Virus record (IMG/VR): IMGVR_UViG_3300025030_000060
Coordinates: 1 to 64,000 of that record
Origin: a virus
Reading direction: 5' to 3' (one strand)
DNA: 64,000 nt
Below the pieces are notes generated by a model that saw only the letters and a list, made by a program, of their open reading frames with translations, had not been told where the DNA came from and did no database searches. Of this stretch, positions 7,729 through 16,087 are shown one piece after another (within the stretch, counting starts at the first letter, position 1; each line of letters begins with the position of its first letter). Position numbers and translations under genes: made by a program.

Positions 7729-7775
7729 AATGTAACATTGGGAGGCAATATACGCAGATGATACGTACATTGCAA
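7729..7775 (-). promoter_or_regulatory. Sigma70-type promoter with palindromic operator for the RHH gene
   Basis: Minus-strand -35 TTGCAA (7775-7770), 17-bp spacer, -10 TATATT (7752-7747). The palindrome AATGT-A-ACATT at 7729-7739 covers the expected start of transcription, the usual place for a repressor site. Confidence 0.7.
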
Positions 7776-7798
7776 CACAATTTTACGCACACTGGCAT

Positions 7799-7829
7799 AA
7801 AAAAAGGCCCACGACCTAAATCGTGGACC
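7799..7829 (-). terminator. Rho-independent terminator after ninB
   Basis: Nine-pair stem (GGTCCACGA / TCGTGGGCC with one G-U), six-base loop, then seven T on the minus strand. It separates the ninB operon from the RHH promoter. Confidence 0.88.
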
Positions 7830-7856
7830 CTTCTGACAGATTCGCTCAATTCTTTG

Positions 7857-8339
7857 TCATGCCTTTTTGATCCCCATCGCCTCGTAATACTGATCTTCCG
7901 GGTGAGGCAGGCAGATGTTCAGACTCACTGCGTCATGCTCGATGGATGTCAAAAGTTCGGCCATCTGGCTAACCGTGGCCGTGGTTGTAGAAGTCAAGGC
8001 GACTATCTTTTTCCGCAGGTTAACAGCTTCAGCCTTCATCCCTTGTTGCCAGATCGACCGGAGCGACTGGATCATCTCCGCGTAGTCCGGGTTGTCACGC
8101 TCGTAGATGTTGACAAGGAACTTGTCCTTGTACCGCTCGGCGACTTCCTCTTTAGGTTCTCCCAGTCCATCGCCTATAACAGTAAGCCACTGCCAATAGA
8201 GACGGTTCTGACTCGCTGAACGGTCCTTTTTGTACTCACGGATGCTGATTTTATGGACCGGAGCCAGCGGCAAATCCCTGATCGTGGCAAGGGCCTGCTG
8301 CCTATGCTCTTCGGTTGTGATGGTGATGTCCTGTTTCAT
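7857..8339 (-). CDS. ninB: NinB-like recombination protein (160 aa)
   Basis: NinB (Orf of lambda) is a ssDNA- and SSB-binding recombination mediator. The segment RSASQNRLYWQWLTVIGDGLGEPKEEVAERYKDKFL (read in parts: SxxQNRLYWxWL, then KEEV...KDKFL) is the family hallmark, and length 160 aa is typical. Start ATG 8339, GGGAGA upstream. Followed by a strong terminator, so it ends its operon. RecT and RdgC are encoded elsewhere in the window. Confidence 0.85.
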   Translation of the reverse strand: MKQDITITTEEHRQQALATIRDLPLAPVHKISIREYKKDRSASQNRLYWQWLTVIGDGLGEPKEEVAERYKDKFLVNIYERDNPDYAEMIQSLRSIWQQGMKAEAVNLRKKIVALTSTTTATVSQMAELLTSIEHDAVSLNICLPHPEDQYYEAMGIKKA

Positions 8340-8359
8340 GGCCGTGGCAATCTCCCTAG

Positions 8360-8851
8360 CTAATCCCCATTGGGCGCGGCCTCCCCGCACTCGTTGCAGA
8401 CGATGTTGCGGCCCATGCAGGCGGAACAGGGGGCATTCTGAAAGCAGGTGCAACCATGCAGCGGCTCCAACGCCATAGCCCCTTGGCAGCCGTCCCGGTT
8501 GCAGGTTTCGCCTTCCATCACGCCGATGGTTGCCGGGAGCATCAGCCGTTGCCGTGCCTGAAGGACTTCCTGATAGCGGCGTTCAAGGTCTTCTTCCGTG
8601 ACGGCCTCTTCCTGAGATGGTCGGAACCAACCCAGCCGGTTCATGGCCGTTTCGTCAAGCTGTTCCAGTGTTATGCCGGGGGTCGTCACGATGACCAAGA
8701 CTTTCTTTTTTATTGAGGCTCTAAGGTCGTTCCCCATTCGCCAACTGATATATTCGCTGACATGTTTACCACTGTTGATTACCAGCACGTCGCCATCCTT
8801 GAGCCGCAGCCGCCTAAGTTCCTTCCGTATCTTCCCCGGCTTTATCATCAC
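8360..8851 (-). CDS. Hypothetical protein with C-terminal zinc-finger-like motif (163 aa)
   Basis: Begins MMIKPGKIRKELRRLRLKDG with a hydrophobic VLVINSG strand; a coiled region (EEDLERRYQEVLQARQRL) follows; the end has CNRDGC...CTCFQNAPCSACMG..VCNECG, eight Cys suited to two zinc sites. The N-terminal part has a Rossmann-like alternation but no known motif. Confidence 0.7.
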   Translation of the reverse strand: MMIKPGKIRKELRRLRLKDGDVLVINSGKHVSEYISWRMGNDLRASIKKKVLVIVTTPGITLEQLDETAMNRLGWFRPSQEEAVTEEDLERRYQEVLQARQRLMLPATIGVMEGETCNRDGCQGAMALEPLHGCTCFQNAPCSACMGRNIVCNECGEAAPNGD

Positions 8852-9486
8852 ATCATCCCCTTATCCCGGCAGTAGTCGGCCCATGCTGCCATGACGCCGT
8901 TGGCAAGCTCCTTGTCCGTGGCGTCCTCGAACTCGGCCCGCCTGTACCCTTCCACCGCCACTATCTCTTCAAGGCACCACTCGCGCTGCTCCATGGTCAT
9001 CGGGGGAAGGGTGATCTCATAGGTGTAGTGCCGCAAGGCCATCTCTGCACCGTAGCAGACGGCCATGTGCTCGCACTGGTCTATCTCGCATACCCTTCGC
9101 TCAAAGTCGTCAAACGGGGTGCCTGGAGCTGATCCTTGGGGGACGGGTGCAACAGCTACTTGAGCGCCCCCGGAGCGGTGCGGTACGACCTGCCTGCCAA
9201 TGTCGGGCACCGGTTCCTTTGGCACTTCCAAGGTTCTCCGCATCTGCACCTTCAGCCGCTTGAGCCACTTCTTTTCGGACTTCGAGTGCTTCGGCTTCTT
9301 CCCCTCCGGCAAGGCGGGTTTCTCCTCATAGATCGGTCGTGAAAAGGCTTGGCTGGCCGGTACGATCTCCTTTCCCCCCATTACTACAAATCCTTTTGGC
9401 ACAAAGACTGCCGCCCCCTTTACTCTCTGCTCCGCTGCTTTCCGTGCCTGTGCTCCCACCTGTGCCAGTGACATCAATCTGGACAT
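8848..9486 (-). CDS. Hypothetical protein (212 aa)
   Basis: ATG at 9486 follows GGGGAGGGG. Ala-rich start, Lys-rich segment (GKKPKHSKSEKKWLKRLK), then an acidic alpha/beta C-terminal part (DQCEHMAVCYGAEMALRHYTYEI). Unknown family. The frame stays open further upstream, but no earlier start has a good ribosome site. Confidence 0.65.
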   Translation of the reverse strand: MSRLMSLAQVGAQARKAAEQRVKGAAVFVPKGFVVMGGKEIVPASQAFSRPIYEEKPALPEGKKPKHSKSEKKWLKRLKVQMRRTLEVPKEPVPDIGRQVVPHRSGGAQVAVAPVPQGSAPGTPFDDFERRVCEIDQCEHMAVCYGAEMALRHYTYEITLPPMTMEQREWCLEEIVAVEGYRRAEFEDATDKELANGVMAAWADYCRDKGMM

Positions 9487-9673
9487 TGCCCCTCCCCTTT
9501 TTTCGATAAATTGCTCCGACTTTTGACCAACCTGCCGACATGGGCCTTGTGCCGTGGTCAACTCCTTTTTGTTGAGCGGACGGCCATGCGGCTTATCGGG
9601 TTCCGGTGCCGGAGCAAACTGTTGATATGCCTTTTATTGTCCCGTGGCGTGAAGAAATAAGGTGCCGTAGGTT

Positions 9674-9949
9674 CTACCCTTCATCAGGCACCGCCTTCCC
9701 ACCGTTGCCGTCAATGCAGCGGTGCATTAGGGCTTCTACCTCTCGCGCCACATTGGCATCGTTGACATCGGCAGCAAGGTTATAGTGATCGTTCTCATGG
9801 ATAAGCCGCCATGTCTTTGCAGAGAACTTGTTGACAGGGTAGTGTTTAACCTCCCGGTAAAAGGCTTCCGTAATCGCTGCCAGTTTGGGGGATTCCGGGG
9901 TATTGTCGGCCTCGAACTTGACCCAGACAACGTGAACGATAGCTATCAT
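9674..9949 (-). CDS. Hypothetical protein (91 aa)
   Basis: MIAIVHVVWVKFEADNTPES: beta strand, then helix and another strand. ATG overlaps the upstream stop. About 190 bases downstream (9487-9673) lack a gene; they contain only a short TCCGG-CA-CCGGA palindrome. Confidence 0.65.
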   Translation of the reverse strand: MIAIVHVVWVKFEADNTPESPKLAAITEAFYREVKHYPVNKFSAKTWRLIHENDHYNLAADVNDANVAREVEALMHRCIDGNGGKAVPDEG

Positions 9950-10053
9950 AGCCGTCGCCCATGCTTGAACTTAACCCAATAAAGTCTGACATCAGCCCGT
10001 ATCTCCGGCTGCCCGATCAAGAGCCTCTTTCTCTGCCTTCTAGTCATAGCCAT
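9946..10053 (-). CDS. Very small basic protein (35 aa)
   Basis: MAMTRRQRKRLLIGQPEIRA then a Tyr/Trp strand and GRRL. The ATG at 10047 (third codon) is at better distance from GGGGAGG than the one at 10053. The stop forms ATGA with the next gene. Strongly basic, so possibly nucleic-acid binding. Confidence 0.55.
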   Translation of the reverse strand: MAMTRRQRKRLLIGQPEIRADVRLYWVKFKHGRRL

Positions 10054-10463
10054 TGCCTCCCCAGCGCGAAGTAGTAGGCCGGGACCCCGGCTATCTCTTT
10101 GGGGAGCCCCATGGCGCGATTCGTTACCAGCAGGATCGCGGTGAGCTTCCCCGTCTTGCAGTACCGCTCAAGCTGCCGATAGATGTCGTGAGCCCCGCCG
10201 TCGAGCTTTACTTCGATGCCGATGCCGCGCTCATAAGTCTTGCGGCCTCCATCTGTACCGTCTTTCAACTGTCCCTTAAATGCCATGCGCCTTTCTCTGA
10301 TAAAGAAGTCGATCAGGCTCTCCCGCCCACCGTCAAGCGGATACTCCCGCTCGTGGGCGAGGTTGCTGTCCAGTAGAACCTGAGAAATGGCAGCCTGAGT
10401 CGCCTTCTCTGTCGTTACGTCGATTCTGTAGCGGCCCAGCGCCTGCACGACCTTGTTAATCAT
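10044..10463 (-). CDS. PD-(D/E)XK-type nuclease-like protein (139 aa)
   Basis: Helical start, then ESLIDFFI (acidic residue at the expected beta strand) and GIGIEVKLDG followed by a helix YRQLERYCKTG and strand TAILLVTN. The D...EVK spacing and the downstream helix/strand fit the core of restriction-endonuclease-like folds. Target unknown; other nucleases are at 20.3 and 27 kb. Confidence 0.7.
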   Translation of the reverse strand: MINKVVQALGRYRIDVTTEKATQAAISQVLLDSNLAHEREYPLDGGRESLIDFFIRERRMAFKGQLKDGTDGGRKTYERGIGIEVKLDGGAHDIYRQLERYCKTGKLTAILLVTNRAMGLPKEIAGVPAYYFALGRQWL

Positions 10464-10735
10464 GGGTACAACTCCTTGATGTAGCCGTTGATACGGCCCA
10501 CTACTTCCCCGGCATTGTTCATGTCCACGATGTCAAAGCCCTCGCTCTTGTAAATCGCGGATATCTTCACCAAGTCACCTTCCAGCGCCTTCATCTTCTT
10601 GCGCTTTTTGACCGACAGGTGAGTATCGCCCTTTTCGCTGCTCTTGACCGCATCTACACAGCAAAGCGCCACTGACAGGAAGAAAGCTTTTGCACCGTCG
10701 CTTAATGGCTCTTCAGTTTCCTCACTCAAATCCAT
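10460..10735 (-). CDS. Hypothetical protein (91 aa)
   Basis: MDLSEETEEPLSDGAKAFFL, a helical protein with a basic patch (SVKKRKKMK). ATG 10735 follows AAGGAG. First gene after a candidate promoter at about 10757-10792. Confidence 0.65.
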   Translation of the reverse strand: MDLSEETEEPLSDGAKAFFLSVALCCVDAVKSSEKGDTHLSVKKRKKMKALEGDLVKISAIYKSEGFDIVDMNNAGEVVGRINGYIKELYP

Positions 10736-10756
10736 AACTCCTTGATAATGACCGTG

Positions 10757-10792
10757 GCTATACTTCTATCACGCCTCAATCTAATCTGTCAA
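10757..10792 (-). promoter_or_regulatory. Candidate promoter upstream of the 10.7-kb gene
   Basis: Minus-strand -35 TTGACA (10792-10787). With the 16-bp spacing used elsewhere the -10 would be GATAGA; a better TATAGC lies at 10762-10757 but 24 bp away. Part of the 21-bp operator (AATCTGTCAA) is visible over the -35. Confidence 0.4.
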
Positions 10793-11147
10793 CTTGCTTT
10801 TCATCTCCGGCAATCCGGCCCGCCATCTCCAGGTCGTGAAGCGCCCGCTCGAAGACGGCGCGGGCCTCGTCGTAGGCCAGTGACACGTACTCGCAGGCGT
10901 CCGACATGGGCCGCTTGGTGTAGGCCATCCGTAGCCTCTTGGTCTGCAACTGAAAGGCCGTTATCATCTCGTTCAGGCTCCGCACGGACAAGTCGCGCCC
11001 TATCTTCGACTCGGCAACCCGCCTGACAAGAAGCTTCTGCGCGTTCCGGGCTCCGATCCTGCCGCAGCCCTCGCAAGGGTGAGTGATGTGAGAAGCGCAG
11101 CCGGGATGCCCGCAGGGTACACCGTCTTTGAATGGTTGCATGCACAT
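10776..11147 (-). CDS. Zinc-finger-like hypothetical protein (123 aa)
   Basis: MCMQPFKDGVPCGHPGC then HPCEGCGRIG: a C-x4-C...C-x2-C arrangement for one zinc. The rest is helical with many Arg. AAGGAGAG precedes the ATG. Unknown family. Confidence 0.7.
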   Translation of the reverse strand: MCMQPFKDGVPCGHPGCASHITHPCEGCGRIGARNAQKLLVRRVAESKIGRDLSVRSLNEMITAFQLQTKRLRMAYTKRPMSDACEYVSLAYDEARAVFERALHDLEMAGRIAGDEKQVDRLD

Positions 11148-11149
11148 AG

Positions 11150-11737
11150 CTATCTCTCCTTGGTGCAGATGTCATGGTTCACGCCGCAGTTGCAGCCAGA
11201 GTTAGGCCATCGGCACTTCGGGCTGTGAATCCCTTGCGCTCTCTTGGCCTTACCCCATCCCGGCACGTTGGCCCCGCAGGTAAGCCCGTGTCCGGGGCAC
11301 TCGCGCTCGGCCTGCTTCGCGTCATGGTAAAGGCATTCGTTGTACCTATCAGAGCAAGGCGGCGTCGCTGGGGTCTTCTCTTCCACCTTGACGATCCGGT
11401 AGCCGCAGTTATGCAGGGCCGCGTGAAGGAGACCCATGCCGCAGTTGGAGCCCAGCCACTGAATGACCGTGGCGACGATGAAGCGGTCCCGCTTGGTGAT
11501 CCGGGCGCGGCACTTCCGATCATTCCTGATACTGAGACCCCCGGACGGCGGCTGAAGGAACAGGTCCTGAAGGATGCCGAAGCCGTAGTTCACGCCGCGC
11601 TGGTCTACGTTCTGCCGCTCCCACTCTTCGGCGAAGGCTATCTCCCGTGGGTTGTTGTGACTGGGGATGAGCCGGGAGGTATTAAGCCCCCGGTTCTGTT
11701 TGACGTTCCCCTCATACTTGAGCCGCTTCTTGTTCAC
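11150..11737 (-). CDS. Cys-rich hypothetical protein (195 aa)
   Basis: N-terminal half basic with NNPREIAFAEEWERQN; middle 'GLSIRNDRKCRARITKRD' precedes a conserved-looking helix GSNCGMGLLHAALHNCGY; C-terminal third has eight Cys and several His (PGHGLTCGANV, CRWPNSGCNCGVNHDIC), probably zinc-binding. Function unknown. Confidence 0.7.
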   Translation of the reverse strand: MNKKRLKYEGNVKQNRGLNTSRLIPSHNNPREIAFAEEWERQNVDQRGVNYGFGILQDLFLQPPSGGLSIRNDRKCRARITKRDRFIVATVIQWLGSNCGMGLLHAALHNCGYRIVKVEEKTPATPPCSDRYNECLYHDAKQAERECPGHGLTCGANVPGWGKAKRAQGIHSPKCRWPNSGCNCGVNHDICTKER

Positions 11738-11937
11738 TTCGCCTCCTTGAAGGCAGAGTCATCGCCCATGCTTACCCTTGAGCTGACCGCACTTATGGCA
11801 TCTGCCTGCCGTTTCCAGTAATCCAGTGCTGTAGTTGCCTTATCTAAATCAGCCACAGCTTGGGTATGTTTGGCGAAGACATACTCACGTTCTGTCTTAA
11901 TTGCTTCCTGAAATTCTTTATGCGTTGGTCTTGGCAT
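11734..11937 (-). CDS. Small coiled-coil protein (67 aa)
   Basis: MPRPTHKEFQEAIKTEREYV followed by heptads (HTQAVADLDKATTALDYWKRQ). ATG 11937 follows GGAGGG. Overlaps the end of the upstream large gene by 20 bases. Confidence 0.65.
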   Translation of the reverse strand: MPRPTHKEFQEAIKTEREYVFAKHTQAVADLDKATTALDYWKRQADAISAVSSRVSMGDDSAFKEAK

Positions 11938-13246
11938 CAGCTTTGCCCTCCAGTACCGGCACCGTGGGTTCAATCTCGCGCAGCCACATGCCGCCCTCGT
12001 GGTTCGCGGCCCAGTCGGAGAACTGGAGGATATACGCCCGCTTCTCCCCGCCATAGCTCCGCATCACCACGTCCACCCTCATGGGGCGGTCTTCCGGGTC
12101 GCAGTTCCAGTACCACCAGCCCCCCGCCGCTTCAGGGGGCTCCTTGCGCCATGCGGGGGCAGGCTTGAGTTCCCACCTGTCAATCGTGGCCTGCACCCGC
12201 TGCACCGCTTCAGGGGAGAGGTTAAGCCCAATTTGCATAAGGCCGATGAGATGCTTAGGTGTGAGGGGGCTTTTAGTCTGGGTCAGGTCGGACGGGGCCT
12301 GTGCCTCGCGGGATTCCCACCACTTGTTGAAGCCTTCGGCTGTGTTGTTCCCCGGCTGGTTGTGCCACCAGTAGAAGAACTCCACGGCCACCTTCTCGAA
12401 GGCGGCCTTGTCCGGGGCCGCAGCTATCAGGGGATGGATGACGGCCATGACGGCGGCCACCATCTCGCTGATCCTTTCCGGGCCTTCTGCCACGAGGGTA
12501 AAGTCATCCTCGCTCATGGTGCCGATGCCCCACGCCTCCCATACGCGCCCGCAGTCGTAAGCCTCGCCAAGGGCCTCGCTGATCGCTTCTCCCAGTGCCG
12601 TCTTTATGGCCTCGCTGTCAATCTCGTTCTGGTTCGCCTCCAGCCAGAGACGGTTGTACTTTTCCAGGGGAGACTCGTAGGCAGAAGGGAGTGTCGCTTT
12701 GGGCTCGGCCTCGGCGCGAAGCGGGGAGCCTTGCAAGCCCTTCCGCTGAAGGTAGTCCATGTAGGCCGTTACCTTTTTGGCGTCCGGGCTCTTTCTGCAA
12801 AGCAGCTTCACCATCATGGCGAGGTCCCGCATGGTACGCTCTGCCTCGTGAAGAGATACCCGTGCCTGCTGGTCTGACGTATGGCAATCCCATCCCTGCT
12901 TGCATACGGGGCACCAATCGGTTTTGTTGGCGCTCGCCTCCGTGTACTTCGCCAGCTCCTGCTTCAGGGTGCCGTAGTTCTTCTGCCAGTCTGCCAGCCT
13001 ACCGGCATACTCCGCTTCCCGTGTCGGCAGTCCCTCCATGCGACGGCGCACCATGTCGATGACGACGGGGAACTCCGGCCAATCGGCCTCTACTACGAAA
13101 CAGTCAAGGTCTGCCTTGCCGTTCCGCCTGCGCCACATGTCAAGCCCTCGTGCAATGGTCGCAAGTTTGTCCTGCTCGTTCTCAGTCAAGGCTTCCGCCA
13201 TGTCGGAGCCCTTCATCACAAGGTAACGACGCTCACGCTTGAACAT
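11918..13246 (-). CDS. Large hypothetical protein (442 aa)
   Basis: ATG 13246 behind GGGAGG. N-terminal 120 residues charged and helical; CPVCKQGWDCH near residue 112 is a likely zinc knuckle; centre helical with EAISEALGEAYDCGRVW; C-terminal 80 residues are Trp-rich (EAAGGWWYWN, then beta strands with RAYILQFSDWA). Looks modular, but no domain was recognised. Confidence 0.7.
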   Translation of the reverse strand: MFKRERRYLVMKGSDMAEALTENEQDKLATIARGLDMWRRRNGKADLDCFVVEADWPEFPVVIDMVRRRMEGLPTREAEYAGRLADWQKNYGTLKQELAKYTEASANKTDWCPVCKQGWDCHTSDQQARVSLHEAERTMRDLAMMVKLLCRKSPDAKKVTAYMDYLQRKGLQGSPLRAEAEPKATLPSAYESPLEKYNRLWLEANQNEIDSEAIKTALGEAISEALGEAYDCGRVWEAWGIGTMSEDDFTLVAEGPERISEMVAAVMAVIHPLIAAAPDKAAFEKVAVEFFYWWHNQPGNNTAEGFNKWWESREAQAPSDLTQTKSPLTPKHLIGLMQIGLNLSPEAVQRVQATIDRWELKPAPAWRKEPPEAAGGWWYWNCDPEDRPMRVDVVMRSYGGEKRAYILQFSDWAANHEGGMWLREIEPTVPVLEGKADAKTNA

Positions 13247-13799
13247 GTCTAGCCTCCCACCTTTGGGTGTAGTCGGCAACGTGGTAGGCGTAGGCGTAGG
13301 CTAAGAGCACCCAAAAGGCGGCCCACATGGGGCGCGTCGGCATTTCCACGATAATCAGCCAAAGGCTAAAGCCGAAGAACCCGTAGGATAACGCCAGAAT
13401 CGTCACGATGCCACGCCTCCCTCGCTTCGGTCCTATCATTCTCTTCTTGACGGCGGCCTTCATGTCTTCCGTGCCGCGTACCAGCAGGCAGTTCTGAAGC
13501 AGGCGCTTGGCATGCGTGGCGTCATCGCTGTCGCTGGTGTAGCGCCCCAAGTAGCTCCACGTCTGAAAGATCGTGCGGAGAAGGGACGCCTCGCGCTCTT
13601 TCGCGTCCATGGCTGCCAGCTTCAACTCGCAAGTCCTGATCCCGGCCTGCTTGAGCAGGGTAATGGCTTCGACATACTGTCTCTCATGCATTTCCAGTTC
13701 TTCCACGGTGTTTGCTGCCAGCATCTCGAAAGCTGCTTTCGGGTCCATCCGGCCCGCTGCTACCTCTTCTTCCATAAATCCGATCAGTGCAATGCTCAT
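13233..13799 (-). CDS. Membrane-anchored hypothetical protein (188 aa)
   Basis: About 120 helical cytoplasmic residues, a basic stretch (KKRMIGPKRGRRG, 119-130), then two hydrophobic segments (131-151 and 158-174) forming a membrane hairpin with a short charged tail. Unknown role. Confidence 0.7.
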   Translation of the reverse strand: MSIALIGFMEEEVAAGRMDPKAAFEMLAANTVEELEMHERQYVEAITLLKQAGIRTCELKLAAMDAKEREASLLRTIFQTWSYLGRYTSDSDDATHAKRLLQNCLLVRGTEDMKAAVKKRMIGPKRGRRGIVTILALSYGFFGFSLWLIIVEMPTRPMWAAFWVLLAYAYAYHVADYTQRWEARHVQA

Positions 13800-15754
13800 A
13801 CGACGGTCGCCTCCTTGGCTTCGATCTTGCCCGCGTGGTAGTCTTCAGCCGTGAGAAGCATCGGAGCCCACTTCAGGTACTGCTCACGGGTGCGCGGGTC
13901 ATTGAAAAACTGCTTATAGTCACCGGGGGTGTACCCGGAAATATTGAAGAGATGATCTGCCGGGACGGTGAGGGTGCAGACGGTATGCCCTGACTCGCTG
14001 CGCCACCCTACGTTTTCCCGGAGCCACCTGAAGGTGCCCTTGCGCTGCTTGGCGTTCCACTTGAAGAACTTGGCCGCCCTGCCGGGGCCGGGATTGCCGT
14101 AAGGGCGGTAACGCTTCATGGGGGTCTGGTTGCGGTCATGGCTGCGATAGCTCTTTGCGTTGCGCTCGTTCTCCTTCTCTGCCTCCCGGCACTCCCAGAA
14201 CAGCTCTTGCCCCGTCACGACGGAGAAGGCCCCCATGATGTCGTTGCACTTCGCCCGGAACGCCTCGAAGTCGGGCGGGTCTCCGTGGTAGAGCGTGGTT
14301 CCGCCGTCGAAGATCAGCTTTATGGCCCGCTCGAAGCCTTCCGGTTCCCACGTCCTGACGGGCGGGTGCGGGTGCAACACGAGGGAGCGGTCATAGAGGC
14401 CCTGGATGATGATGGCAATGCGGTTGTACTCCTTAATCTTCGCCTCGATCTCGGCTATGCACTCATCAAAGTAGATGTTGGACGAGTCAAAGGGCTGCCA
14501 GTCGCTCGCGTTGAAGTGGGCGTGATACCAGTGCCGCCCTTCCGGGTCATCTTTCTTCTTCGCCTCGTACTGCGCCTTGCGTTCAGCTTCCTCCTTGGCC
14601 TGCTCTTCATAGTTGGCGCGGGTAATCATCTTGTTCGAGCGCCCGCCCCCCCGTGAGTTTGCCATCATCGGCTGGCCGGGGTCGTATAGGCTCTTGTCCG
14701 GGAAGATCATCTTCGGGAAGTCCATCTCGCAGTTCATGCGGTAGAGCTGTTCCCCGTTGCGGATGTAGAAGAAGGTCGTCTTGTCGGCGTTCTCTTTGCA
14801 CTTGATGTCGACGAATCCGCACAGGCTGCCGTCCCAGTCCCGATCCTTGGTGTTACGGCGCACTCTGAAGGCCACCAGCGTCCGGGGGAAGGGGAGAATC
14901 CTGTCGCGGTTCTCCGGCCTTGCCAGCCATGCGTCGTAGGCTTCGATATTTTCGAACTCCATCCCCCCGGTCTCGTAGTTCAGCAGGGCCTCTTCATCCA
15001 TGTAAAGCCGACGCTGCATGACGTGCAGCTTGTCGAGCAGGGCGGCGGGCTCCCCGTCTGCTACCTGCTTCACGTCCTCAGTGAGGCCCGCATACAGGGA
15101 AACGTTGAAGATTCGCCCGTTGATCTCGGTAATGGTGCCCTCCATGGGGCCGATCAGGGCCTGAGTCTCCATGGTCGTCGCGGTCATCCACCGGCAAAGC
15201 TCGCTGTTGGCTTCCTTAATCTGCTTGAACAGGTCCGGGAGGGTCTTCTCCTTCGCCTCCACAAGGGCGCTCTCGTATGCCTTCACGTCGGCGGTGCCGG
15301 AGATGGTAGCCAGCGCGGTCGTGTGCGGGTCCACGTCGGCCTCGGCAGGCCCGGAAAGGAAGTGCTTGGGGTTCAGGCCCAGCCGTGCGGCGACGCCCTT
15401 CACTTCCTCTATGAGGCGGTTCGACTCGGCCTGATAGAAACCGATCTTCCCTTGGATGACCTCGCTGGCATTGGGCACCAGTTCGAGCTGCTCGAAGAAG
15501 TCATCGAAGTGAACGCGGGTATGGCTGTAGCCGTTATTCTGGCTATGCGGCGTGTGAAGCTCAAGGAAGTTGGAGCCGATCTTCATCACGCACCCCAGCC
15601 AACGGTACTTGTCGCCCTTCTTCTTGCCCTTTAGTTCCCCGTCCCACCGGACCTTCTCAGTGACCCAGTACCACTCACCAAGGCGCGGCTCTACCCAGTT
15701 GGGGGTCTCGGTCGTTCTATCGTGTGCTGTCTCGATCTTTACCAGCTTGCTCAT
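13796..15754 (-). CDS. Large hypothetical protein (652 aa)
   Basis: Starts MSKLVKIETAHDRTTETPNW after AAGGAC..AAAGGTC; an upstream ATG at 15859 would add 35 unlikely residues. N-terminal 100 residues look like a beta-barrel (GEWYWVTEKVRW, YRWLGCVMKIG). A helical middle (100-300) is followed by a mixed domain (RTLVAFRVRRNTKDRDWDGSLCGF) and a C-terminal part rich in aromatic residues. One of the longest genes of the left half; no family recognised. Its neighbours are all unknown, so I do not assign a role. Confidence 0.7.
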   Translation of the reverse strand: MSKLVKIETAHDRTTETPNWVEPRLGEWYWVTEKVRWDGELKGKKKGDKYRWLGCVMKIGSNFLELHTPHSQNNGYSHTRVHFDDFFEQLELVPNASEVIQGKIGFYQAESNRLIEEVKGVAARLGLNPKHFLSGPAEADVDPHTTALATISGTADVKAYESALVEAKEKTLPDLFKQIKEANSELCRWMTATTMETQALIGPMEGTITEINGRIFNVSLYAGLTEDVKQVADGEPAALLDKLHVMQRRLYMDEEALLNYETGGMEFENIEAYDAWLARPENRDRILPFPRTLVAFRVRRNTKDRDWDGSLCGFVDIKCKENADKTTFFYIRNGEQLYRMNCEMDFPKMIFPDKSLYDPGQPMMANSRGGGRSNKMITRANYEEQAKEEAERKAQYEAKKKDDPEGRHWYHAHFNASDWQPFDSSNIYFDECIAEIEAKIKEYNRIAIIIQGLYDRSLVLHPHPPVRTWEPEGFERAIKLIFDGGTTLYHGDPPDFEAFRAKCNDIMGAFSVVTGQELFWECREAEKENERNAKSYRSHDRNQTPMKRYRPYGNPGPGRAAKFFKWNAKQRKGTFRWLRENVGWRSESGHTVCTLTVPADHLFNISGYTPGDYKQFFNDPRTREQYLKWAPMLLTAEDYHAGKIEAKEATVV

Positions 15755-15889
15755 GACCTTTGTCCTTTTAAGTAAAAACGAGAGGGGAAGGAAGCCCGTT
15801 GCCCGGAGAAATCCCCCGCAGGCCGTTCCCGCGAGGTCTCCATTCAAGTAGGGTTGCATTCACGTTATGCCCCCTCCCCCTCTCAACCG

Positions 15890-16087
15890 TTACTGCGCTA
15901 TGGCCCGAAGCGTAACCGCGTTGCCGTTCATGGCGGCGTAGACCGCCTCAAGAGCGTCAACCGCGCCTTGTGCCTTCAGACAGCACTCTCTAACCTGCGG
16001 ATGGTCCACGCCCTTAAAGCTCTCCACGTCCTTCCGGGATGCCTCCAGCGCCTGATACACGAGCGGTTTCAGTTCGGTGATTTTCAC
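15890..16087 (-). CDS. Small helical protein (65 aa)
   Basis: GTG at 16087 overlaps the TGA of the PAPS-reductase-like gene (GTGA). VKITELKPLVYQALEASRKD then two Cys in the middle and helical end. Unknown. Confidence 0.6.
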   Translation of the reverse strand: MKITELKPLVYQALEASRKDVESFKGVDHPQVRECCLKAQGAVDALEAVYAAMNGNAVTLRAIAQ

